From contig CAJMEU010000125.1 in assembly GCA_905212515.1 (NCBI GenBank), positions 1 through 8,493 of the forward strand: a stretch of DNA of 8,493 bases, written 5' to 3'. Under the pieces are notes generated by a model that was not told the origin of the DNA, searched no databases, and worked only from the letters and a program-made list of their open reading frames with translations. Position 1 is the first letter of the stretch, and the number at the start of each line of letters is the position of its first letter. Source of the DNA: an uncultured Oscillospiraceae bacterium (GTDB lineage: Bacteria > Bacillota > Clostridia > Oscillospirales > Ruminococcaceae). The translations under genes were made by a program, and so were the position numbers. Below are positions 1 through 5,774 of the stretch, in pieces.

Positions 1-1
1 C

Positions 2-763
2 CTGCTGCCCCATATGGGCGCGGATGACCTGGCCCTGGCCAAAGCCCTGGCCCGCTATTGCGCAAACAACGATTTTTTGGCCGTGCTGTGCTGTGCCACC
101 GTGCGGGGCCGGGCGGTGATGCCCATGGCGGCCGCCCTGCTGAACACGGGCCTGACGGCGGACTGCACGGCGCTGGAGATGGCGCCGGACGGCACGCTGA
201 CGCAGGTGCGCCCGGCTTTCGGCAGCAACGTGCTGGCCCGCATCACCTGCGCCGCCAGGCCCCAGATGGCCACGGTGCGCCCGGGCATCTGCCCGCCCTC
301 CCCCGGCGGTGCGGTGCGGGACATTCCCTGCGAGCGCCTGGCCCCGCCGGACCCCGGCCGCGTGGCCCTGCTGGGCGCCGCTGCAAGGGGGCCGGGCTGC
401 GCCCTGGCCGCGGCGGACATCGTTGTGGCCGGCGGCATGGGCGTGGGCGGAAAAGAGGGCTTTGCACGCCTGGCCAAACTGGCCGGGCGCATCGGCGCAG
501 GGCTGGCCGCCACCCGCGCGGCCGTGAACGCCGGCTGGGCGCCTTACTGCTGTCAGGTGGGGCAGACAGGCGTGGTGGTGCGGCCCAAGCTGTACATCGC
601 CGTGGGCATCAGCGGCGCGGTGCAGCACCTGGCGGGCATGAGCGGCGCGGACACGGTGTTCGCCCTGAACAGCGATGCCAAGGCCCCCATTTTCGACTAT
701 GCGGACTACGGCGCCGTGGGCGACTGGCACGCCCTGTGGCGCCGCGTGGAAGAACTGCTATGA
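2..763 (+). CDS. etfA: Electron transfer flavoprotein alpha subunit, 5'-truncated by window edge
   Basis: EtfA pairs with EtfB to form a soluble FAD-containing heterodimer that carries electrons between dehydrogenases and an acceptor; in anaerobes some ETFs bifurcate electrons. The frame is open from the first bases, and about 65-75 N-terminal residues seem to be missing compared with the family, so the ATG at 14 is probably internal. Visible family blocks are TGLTADCT, then RPAFGSNVLA and PQMATVRPG, and the C-terminal FAD domain with TRAAVNAG, QVGQTG, GISGAVQHLAGM and APIFDYADYG. The residues matching human alpha R249, T266 and H286 are kept. The block usually read as GGRG is GGMG here (Met codon 437-439), an odd change at a flavin-contacting Arg. 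The stop TGA overlaps an ATG at 760, and iolB follows without a gap, so the two are probably co-transcribed. EtfB and the true start lie outside the window. Family assignment is secure; bifurcating or not cannot be judged. Confidence 0.93.
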   Translation: MLPHMGADDLALAKALARYCANNDFLAVLCCATVRGRAVMPMAAALLNTGLTADCTALEMAPDGTLTQVRPAFGSNVLARITCAARPQMATVRPGICPPSPGGAVRDIPCERLAPPDPGRVALLGAAARGPGCALAAADIVVAGGMGVGGKEGFARLAKLAGRIGAGLAATRAAVNAGWAPYCCQVGQTGVVVRPKLYIAVGISGAVQHLAGMSGADTVFALNSDAKAPIFDYADYGAVGDWHALWRRVEELL

Positions 764-774
764 CTTTACGTATG

Positions 775-781
775 GAAAGGA
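775..781 (+). promoter_or_regulatory. Ribosome binding site deciding the iolB start
   Basis: GAAAGGA lies 8 nt before the ATG at 790. In-frame ATGs at 760, 772 and 781 are alternatives: 781 has no spacing to this site, and 760 overlaps the etfA stop but has only a weak GGAAG-like site before it. The start at 790 gives an N-terminus beginning MDYKKTY. Confidence 0.55.
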
Positions 782-789
782 TGAACGGG

Positions 790-1560
790 ATGGATTATAA
801 AAAAACTTATGTGCCCCAAAGCGGTTATACCCCCATCTGCAAGATCGGCGAGAGCTCGCTGAAAATGCTGGAATTCGGCATGGTGGAGCTGTGGGCCGGC
901 GAACAGTGCACCCTGAACACGGGCGGGAACGAGACGGCTTTCATCCTGCTGGGCGGCCGCGCTACCTTCGCCTTTGGCGACACCCTGTGGCGGGATGTGG
1001 GCGGCCGGCGCAGCGTGTTTGAAGGCAAGGCCCACAGCGTGTACCTGCCCCGTCACACCGAGGTGACGATCAGCGCCAAAGAGCATGTGAAGATCGCCGT
1101 GTGCGGCACCCCGCTGGACGAGGACACCCAGCCCCAGCTGCTGGGGCCTGAACAGGTGAACGCCTCGGTGCTGGGCGTAAAGCCCTGGGAGCGGGACACC
1201 CATTTCATCATCGACGGCCGCTGCAACGCAAAGCGCCTTACCATCGGCGAGGCGTTCGTCACGCCGGGCAACTGGGCCGGCTTCCCGCCCCACAAGCACG
1301 ACGTGGACGATATGCCCCGCGAGGGGGTGCTGGAGGAGATCTACTATTTCCTCTTCCAGCCCGAGCAGGGCTTTGCCATCCAGCGCATGTACACCAAGGA
1401 CGGCGAGATCGACGAGACCTACACCGTCAAGCAGGACGATCTGGTGGAGTTCCCCAAGGGCTACCACACCACCGTGGGCGCGCCGGGGTACAACACCTAT
1501 TTCCTGTGGCTGATGGCCGGCGAACATCAGGGCTTTTTCCGCCCGAAGGACGCGGACTAG
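790..1560 (+). CDS. iolB: 5-deoxy-glucuronate isomerase (IolB)
   Basis: IolB is a cytoplasmic bicupin metalloenzyme of myo-inositol catabolism. It isomerises 5-deoxy-D-glucuronate to 2-deoxy-5-keto-D-gluconate, which IolC then phosphorylates. The 256 residues are close to the usual family length of about 260-270. The C-terminal cupin carries the family signature: PPHKHD (His168, His170), EEIYYFLFQPEQGFAIQRMYT (Glu182/183), and FPKGYHTTVGAPGYNTYFLWLMAG (His226). These His and Glu residues are the expected metal ligands. The start at 790 rests on the GAAAGGA site; 760, overlapping the etfA stop, would add 10 residues. It is the last gene of an operon with etfA and ends before a hairpin at 1614. 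No other iol gene is in the window, so the rest of the pathway would have to be upstream or elsewhere. KduI is a distant relative, but the motifs fit IolB better. Confidence 0.9.
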   Translation: MDYKKTYVPQSGYTPICKIGESSLKMLEFGMVELWAGEQCTLNTGGNETAFILLGGRATFAFGDTLWRDVGGRRSVFEGKAHSVYLPRHTEVTISAKEHVKIAVCGTPLDEDTQPQLLGPEQVNASVLGVKPWERDTHFIIDGRCNAKRLTIGEAFVTPGNWAGFPPHKHDVDDMPREGVLEEIYYFLFQPEQGFAIQRMYTKDGEIDETYTVKQDDLVEFPKGYHTTVGAPGYNTYFLWLMAGEHQGFFRPKDAD

Positions 1561-1613
1561 TTTTGGGTCACGGGGGTGGAGAACCTGATCAAAATGATGT
1601 GGTTAATCTTAAT

Positions 1614-1647
1614 AGCGCCCGGTGAACGGGTTTCAGGGGGCGCTTTT
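1614..1647 (+). terminator. Probable terminator after iolB
   Basis: AGCGCCC (1614-1620) pairs with GGGCGCT (1638-1644), followed by a short T run (1644-1647). The 17-nt loop can form a competing small hairpin (CCCG 1618-1621 with CGGG 1627-1630). The T tail is short, so strength is uncertain. On the minus strand the hairpin is followed by ATTAAG, a poor tail, so it is not clearly bidirectional for the convergent AAA+ gene. The rest of the 1561-1666 gap shows nothing else. Confidence 0.5.
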
Positions 1648-1666
1648 GATTGAAGTGGGGAGGGCC

Positions 1667-3919
1667 TCAGCCGTTTACGTCCGTCAGGTCGAGGTCCTCG
1701 GGCAGCAGGGTGGACAGGTCCGCCTGTTCATCCTTGGCCACCCGGCGGCTCTGGGCCAGAATGGCCTCCTCGATCTTGTTGCGGGCCAGGCGGCCGTTGC
1801 CGGCGTCCCGGGCACGGGCCATCTGCACGGCGTTGAAATAGGTCAGCAGCGAGGCGTCGCACCGCTGGTCCAGCACATAGCCCTTGCTTTTGGCCTGGAT
1901 CCTGGCGATGGCCAGCAGCTCGGCGCCTGTGTAGTCCGGGAACTCGATCACGTTGGGAAAGCGGCTTTTCAGGCCGCTGTTGGCCGTCAAAAATTCGCCC
2001 ATCTCCTTGGTGTAACCGGCCAGGATGACAAGCAGGTCGTCCCGGTGATCCTCCATGCCCTTCACCAGGGTGTCGATGGCCTCCAGGCCGAAGCTGTCGT
2101 CCTTGCCGCGGTACAGGCTGTAGGCCTCGTCGATGAACAGCACGCCCCCCAGGGCCGAGCGGATGACGGCCGTGGTCTGCGGTGCGGTGTGGCCCACATA
2201 ACGGCCCACCAGGTCGGCGCGGGTCACCTCCACCAGCTGGCCGCCGCTCAACACGCCGATGGCTTTCAGGTACTTGCCCACCAGCCGGGCGATGGTGGTT
2301 TTGCCCGTGCCGGGGTTGCCGGTGAAGATCATGTGCATGGAAACGCTGGCCGTCTGCAGCCCGGCGGCCTTGCGGCGCTTCTGCACGGCGTAGTTTTCCT
2401 CCAGGCTGAGGATGTACTGCTTGATCTCATCAAGGCCCACGATGTCCGCCAGCTCTTCCCGCACGGCCTCGGCGTCGCCGTGGTAGCCCTCGGGCAGCAG
2501 GGCGGCCAAGGCGATGGGGGCCCCGCCGTCCACGGCCAGGGTAAAGGCATCCTCCTGCGCGCTCAGGGCGCAAGGCAAGGGGGAGGCGCCGGTGCTTTGG
2601 GCGTCGTGGGTCAGCTTGTACTGGGCCAGGCCCTCGTACACATTGGCCAAGGCGCGCAGCAGGGCCGTGCAGCCCCTTTCGGCCTTGCCGCCCTGGGCGG
2701 CCAGCAGGGCCAGGGCCGCCTCGTCGGCCGCCAGGGCAAAGCCCAGCTGGCCTTTGGCCCGCGCGGCCAAAGCGGTGAATTCCTTTTCCGCCAGGGCGCG
2801 GCGCGCCTCGCTGGTAAAAGGCTTTGTCTCGCATACGTCGCTCAGGGCGGAGAGGAACGGCCCGCCGAAGCGGTCGGCCAGCTTGGCCGGGCTCTTGTCC
2901 GTCAGCAGCACCAGGTACTTGCCCCGGGGCGTCAGCGCGCTCACCGCGTCCTTCACCAGGGCGCCCGTGGCATCGATCAGCCGGCCGTTCTGCTCCACAT
3001 AGCGGCCGGGCAAAGCGTGGCTGCCCTCGCGCACCAAGTCGGAGACGGCGGCCAAAAAGCCCGCGTGGCAGCGCTCGTAGTTTTCAAACACCACCATGTC
3101 GCCGGGCGCGGCAAAGGCGCGGTACAGATCCTGCAAAAACAGTTTTTCCTCGGCCGGGCTGGGGTACAGGCCCAGGTCCACCCACTGCACCTCCGGGGAA
3201 GAGAACACGTTGGCCTGCGCCAAAAAGGCGGCCGCGCTCTGCAGGCTGCGGTGACGGCCCGTGTCCTCGGGGCCCGTCACCAGGAAAGCGCCGCGGGCCT
3301 TCTCGCCCTCGTGGCCCATCACATAGGGGCGCTTCAGGGCGATGGCCAAAGCGCGGCAGTATGCCTCCTGGCCCAGCACGTCCTGGCACAAAGCGCCGTC
3401 CAGGCCGGCAAAGCCCTCGGCGCCGGCACGGGGCGTCTCGGGCAGGGGGCCATCGTCATCGGGACGGGCCAGGGCCTTCACCTGCGGGGTGTTCAGCTCC
3501 TCGCCGATGCGCTTGATGTCCTCCAGGGCGTTTTCGTTCAGCTTGGCGATCTCCTCCCGCTGGCTGGCGATGCGGGCATCCAGCGCGTCGTTCATGGCCA
3601 GTACGTTCTGCTGGATGGAGCGGATGGCGTCGGCCGCCGAGGGGCTGGGCGCGCTGTCAGGCGCCTGGGCCGCGGGCCCCTCGGGCACTTTGGCGGCGGG
3701 CGCGGCGGCTTTTTTGGGCGCGGGCGCTTTCCGCGCGCCGGCGGGGGCTGGCCGGGTCGCCTTTTGGGCGCCGGCCCTCTCCCCGGAGACGACGGGGTCC
3801 GCGTGCAGTTCGGGCAAGGGCGCGCCGTCCTTCTTTTGGGGCGCGCCGCCGGCGCCTGCCGGGCGCAGGCCCCGTTTGCCGAACACTTGGTTCAGCAGGT
3901 CGTCCAGGTCGTTTTTCAT
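1667..3919 (-). CDS. Double AAA+ ATPase, CbbX/SpoVK-type C-terminal module with degenerate N-terminal module
   Basis: The 750-residue predicted cytoplasmic protein has no signal peptide or membrane segment. In order: a short N-terminal helix (1-17), an Ala/Pro/Lys-rich disordered linker (about 45-95), a likely coiled coil (95-145), a first AAA-like module (about 175-440), and a second, intact module (about 485-740). The second module has Walker A GNPGTGKT (534-541), the CbbX/SpoVK block ADLVGRYVGHTAPQT (568-582) with its pore loop, Walker B GVLFIDEAYSL (592-602), sensor 1 near LVILAGYT, a probable arginine finger R653 in KSRFPN, and sensor 2 GNGR (707-710). The first module looks Clp-like, but its P-loop reads GPEDTGRHRS (216-225) and its Walker B reads MVVFENYERC (275-284), so it probably does not hydrolyse ATP. 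Family members remodel proteins as hexameric rings. The vWA gene is divergent, suggesting a shared function. GAGGGGG lies 7 nt before the ATG. 'SpoVK' is a family resemblance only; a sporulation role is not shown. Confidence 0.88.
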   Translation of the reverse strand: MKNDLDDLLNQVFGKRGLRPAGAGGAPQKKDGAPLPELHADPVVSGERAGAQKATRPAPAGARKAPAPKKAAAPAAKVPEGPAAQAPDSAPSPSAADAIRSIQQNVLAMNDALDARIASQREEIAKLNENALEDIKRIGEELNTPQVKALARPDDDGPLPETPRAGAEGFAGLDGALCQDVLGQEAYCRALAIALKRPYVMGHEGEKARGAFLVTGPEDTGRHRSLQSAAAFLAQANVFSSPEVQWVDLGLYPSPAEEKLFLQDLYRAFAAPGDMVVFENYERCHAGFLAAVSDLVREGSHALPGRYVEQNGRLIDATGALVKDAVSALTPRGKYLVLLTDKSPAKLADRFGGPFLSALSDVCETKPFTSEARRALAEKEFTALAARAKGQLGFALAADEAALALLAAQGGKAERGCTALLRALANVYEGLAQYKLTHDAQSTGASPLPCALSAQEDAFTLAVDGGAPIALAALLPEGYHGDAEAVREELADIVGLDEIKQYILSLEENYAVQKRRKAAGLQTASVSMHMIFTGNPGTGKTTIARLVGKYLKAIGVLSGGQLVEVTRADLVGRYVGHTAPQTTAVIRSALGGVLFIDEAYSLYRGKDDSFGLEAIDTLVKGMEDHRDDLLVILAGYTKEMGEFLTANSGLKSRFPNVIEFPDYTGAELLAIARIQAKSKGYVLDQRCDASLLTYFNAVQMARARDAGNGRLARNKIEEAILAQSRRVAKDEQADLSTLLPEDLDLTDVNG

Positions 3920-3949
3920 CGTGTTTCCCCCTCAGGCGGATTTTTTCTT

Positions 3950-3978
3950 ATTGTACCACGACACGGCCGTTTATGCAA
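3950..3978 (-). promoter_or_regulatory. Sigma-A-type promoter for the AAA+ gene
   Basis: Read on the minus strand: -35 TTGCAT (3978-3973), 17-bp spacer, -10 TACAAT (3955-3950) preceded by TGG, making an extended -10. Transcription would start near 3943, giving a leader of about 24 nt that contains the GAGGGGG ribosome binding site (3933-3927). The -35 is weak, but spacing and the extended -10 fit well. Confidence 0.6.
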
Positions 3979-4024
3979 AAAAAGCGTGCCGGCCGCCGGG
4001 GCTTTGCTGTAAATCGGGGAAAAG

Positions 4025-4038
4025 GGCCCCGCGGGGCC
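4025..4038. repeat. GC-only palindrome in the vWA leader region
   Basis: GGCCCCGCGGGGCC is a perfect 14-bp palindrome in the space between the divergent AAA+ and vWA genes. The region 3980-4115 is extremely GC-rich, with further short inverted repeats (AGGGC...GCCCT around 4043-4065). No convincing plus-strand promoter for the vWA gene was found in this stretch. It could be a structured leader or an operator; nothing in the sequence decides. Confidence 0.4.
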
Positions 4039-4135
4039 GCGCAGGGCACAGAACGCGCGCCCTCGGGGCGGCATAGCATGGGACAGGGCCGGCGCGGCCG
4101 CGCGCAAATCTGGCCCCAAGAAAGGATCTTTTCTC

Positions 4136-5548
4136 ATGCCTATCACCTCTGTGAACAAAACGGTGAGCCCCACCTCCATCGAGAAGGGCGGTACCGCGCA
4201 GGTCACGCTCAGCATCACCGCCATGCCCTCCTCTCTGTCTGACCCCGTCAATGTGGCCCTGGTGCTGGACCGCTCGGGCAGCATGGCCGGCGAGCCGCTG
4301 CAGCACCTGAAAGCAGGCGCCCAGCAGTTTGTGCGCATCCTGGCCGAGAACACCGGCGCGCCCGCCGGCGGCGACATCGAGGGCGGCAGCACGGCCGGGC
4401 TGGTCAGCTTCGCCGCTTCCGCCACCATCGACCAGCCCTTTACCACCCATATCCAGGCCCTGAACACCGCCATTGAGGCACTGCAGGCCGCGGGCAACTC
4501 CAACATCGCCAGCGGGCTGGGGCAGGCCAACGCGCTGTTCGGCACCGGCGACCAGGACAACCGCAAGGTCCTGGTGCTGTTCAGCGACGGCGCCGCCAAC
4601 CTGGGCCCCGACCCCGTGGCCATCGCCGACAACATGAAGCTGGCCGGTGTGGAGATTTACTGCATCGGACTGGCGGGCAGCACGGGCCTGGACGAAGAGC
4701 TGCTGAACCGCATCGCCAGCGAGCCCACCGCCGCCCATGTGGCCATCGCCCCCAGCGTGGAACAGTTGGAGGAGATCTTCCGCAACGTGGCCGGCAGCGT
4801 GGCCGCGCCCGGCGCCACCATGATCGCCGTGGACGAAGTGGTGAACGACAACTTCACCATCCTCTCCGTCGGCCAGCCCAGCCAGGGCATCGCCCAGGCC
4901 ACGGGCACGGGTTCCCTGATGTGGAACATCGCCAAACTGGCCCCCTGCAGCGAGGAGACCGCCACCCTCACCTTTGAGATCCAGGCCGTGGGCGGCCTGA
5001 CGGGCGACGTGCTGGTGGATCAAAGCATCACCCTCACCGACGCAGCCGGCGAGAGCGTGCACTTCCCCAACCCCGTCCTGCACATCACCGGCGGTGGCCC
5101 GGGCCCGGAGCCGGAATGCCCGGTGATCGACATCCCCTGCCCGGACCCTGTGGCGGTGACGGCCTCCGGCTGTGAGGAGTGCGTGTGCGCCGATCTGGGT
5201 TGTACCTCCCTGGAGACCAGCGGCCGCATCCTGAACCTGAGCATGACGCTGAAAGGCCTGTGCCCGGGCAAACGGGTGGCCGTGGGCATCCTCGTCAGCG
5301 AGGTGGACGCCTGCGGCAACGTGTATGACTGCGGCTTCAAGACCCTGGTCATCCCCCCGCAGAGAAGCAGCACCGGCGGCTTCTGCGCCCCCGTGCGCGT
5401 GCGCGGCATGCGGTTTGTGGTGCCCGATTCCATCCCCGGGCTGCCCCACTGCGCCAAGCGCACCTTCCTGGTGCGGGTGTTCACCAACACCATCGATTTC
5501 TGCGGCTGCAGCCCCTGCGGCGGCAGCGGGGAAAATACCCGGCGCTGA
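4136..5548 (+). CDS. vWA (MIDAS) domain protein with Cys-rich C-terminal domain
   Basis: The 470-residue protein has no signal peptide, membrane segment or sorting motif. Residues 1-35 look like a beta strand-rich lead-in (SPTSIEKGGTAQVTLSI). The vWA domain spans about 36-220: MIDAS motif DRSGSM (Asp45, Ser47, Ser49), GNSNIASGL where the usual metal-binding Thr is Ser122, and LFSDGA (Asp151). A beta-sandwich-like segment follows (about 225-318), then a Gly/Pro hinge, then a C-terminal domain (327-462) with 14 cysteines, including CEECVC (346-351) and CGCSPC (456-461). vWA domains with a MIDAS bind protein ligands through a divalent metal and often act as substrate adaptors for AAA+ ATPases. 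The divergent AAA+ gene supports such a partnership, but this is inference. AAAGGA (4121-4126) lies 9 nt before the ATG. The C-terminal domain I do not recognise by name; the cysteines could bind metal or form disulphides in an exported or spore-located protein. Confidence 0.85.
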   Translation: MPITSVNKTVSPTSIEKGGTAQVTLSITAMPSSLSDPVNVALVLDRSGSMAGEPLQHLKAGAQQFVRILAENTGAPAGGDIEGGSTAGLVSFAASATIDQPFTTHIQALNTAIEALQAAGNSNIASGLGQANALFGTGDQDNRKVLVLFSDGAANLGPDPVAIADNMKLAGVEIYCIGLAGSTGLDEELLNRIASEPTAAHVAIAPSVEQLEEIFRNVAGSVAAPGATMIAVDEVVNDNFTILSVGQPSQGIAQATGTGSLMWNIAKLAPCSEETATLTFEIQAVGGLTGDVLVDQSITLTDAAGESVHFPNPVLHITGGGPGPEPECPVIDIPCPDPVAVTASGCEECVCADLGCTSLETSGRILNLSMTLKGLCPGKRVAVGILVSEVDACGNVYDCGFKTLVIPPQRSSTGGFCAPVRVRGMRFVVPDSIPGLPHCAKRTFLVRVFTNTIDFCGCSPCGGSGENTRR

Positions 5549-5592
5549 CCCTCCCAGGCGCCCCGGCCCTCCGATCTATCTGCCCGCGCAAA

Positions 5593-5624
5593 CCCGGCGA
5601 TCCCCCAGGACCGCCGGGCTTTTT
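5593..5624 (+). terminator. Intrinsic terminator of the vWA gene
   Basis: CCCGGCG (5593-5599) pairs with CGCCGGG (5612-5618), 12-nt loop, followed after one C by TTTTT (5620-5624). It lies 45 nt past the vWA stop, so the vWA gene is probably a single-gene transcript on this side. Confidence 0.82.
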
Positions 5625-5664
5625 GTGGCTAAAAATGTACGATTTTGGCATAATCGGCTCTTTT

Positions 5665-5682
5665 GGGAAAAACCTCTTTCCC
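5665..5682. repeat. Inverted repeat at the nagA promoter
   Basis: GGGAAA (5665-5670) and TTTCCC (5677-5682) form a perfect 6-bp inverted repeat separated by 6 bp. The right arm coincides with the position of the -35 element of the nagA promoter, a place where a repressor could act. It does not match any operator I can name. Confidence 0.4.
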
Positions 5683-5704
5683 ACCGGCTGTTTTGCGTTA
5701 TAAT
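5677..5704 (+). promoter_or_regulatory. Promoter of nagA
   Basis: A perfect -10 TATAAT (5699-5704) is preceded at 16 bp by a weak -35 TTTCCC (5677-5682). Transcription would start near 5711, leaving a leader of about 64 nt. A second candidate, an extended -10 TGGCATAAT (5646-5654), lies upstream but lacks a -35. Confidence 0.6.
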
Positions 5705-5774
5705 AAGGGTAGAAAACCGCGCCTTTGGGCGCTTTTTCCCCGGATGAGACCGGAATAAAAAGGAGGTTGATCCT

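Noticed and set aside
58..789. Upstream extension of the iolB frame as part of one 500-residue protein
   Set aside because: The section before 760 is Arg/Gly/Pro-rich shadow coding over etfA; IolB homology begins only after about 790, and a ribosome binding site is present there.
1622..4012. A 796-codon open frame on the plus strand, opposite the AAA+ gene
   Set aside because: It is the antisense shadow of the AAA+ gene, whose GC-rich codons rarely give stops on the opposite strand. Its protein has low-complexity Gly/Gln/His/Ala content with no motif, whereas the minus strand shows clear Walker motifs and a ribosome binding site.
3971..5449. A 492-codon open frame on the minus strand, opposite the vWA gene
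   Set aside because: It is the antisense of a gene with a clear MIDAS motif. Its translation is rich in Gly, His and Ala without recognisable domains, and it would cover the terminus-free start region of the vWA gene.
5641..5654. TGGCATAAT as the main nagA promoter
   Set aside because: It lacks a -35 at proper distance, and a perfect TATAAT lies closer to the gene. Kept only as a secondary possibility.
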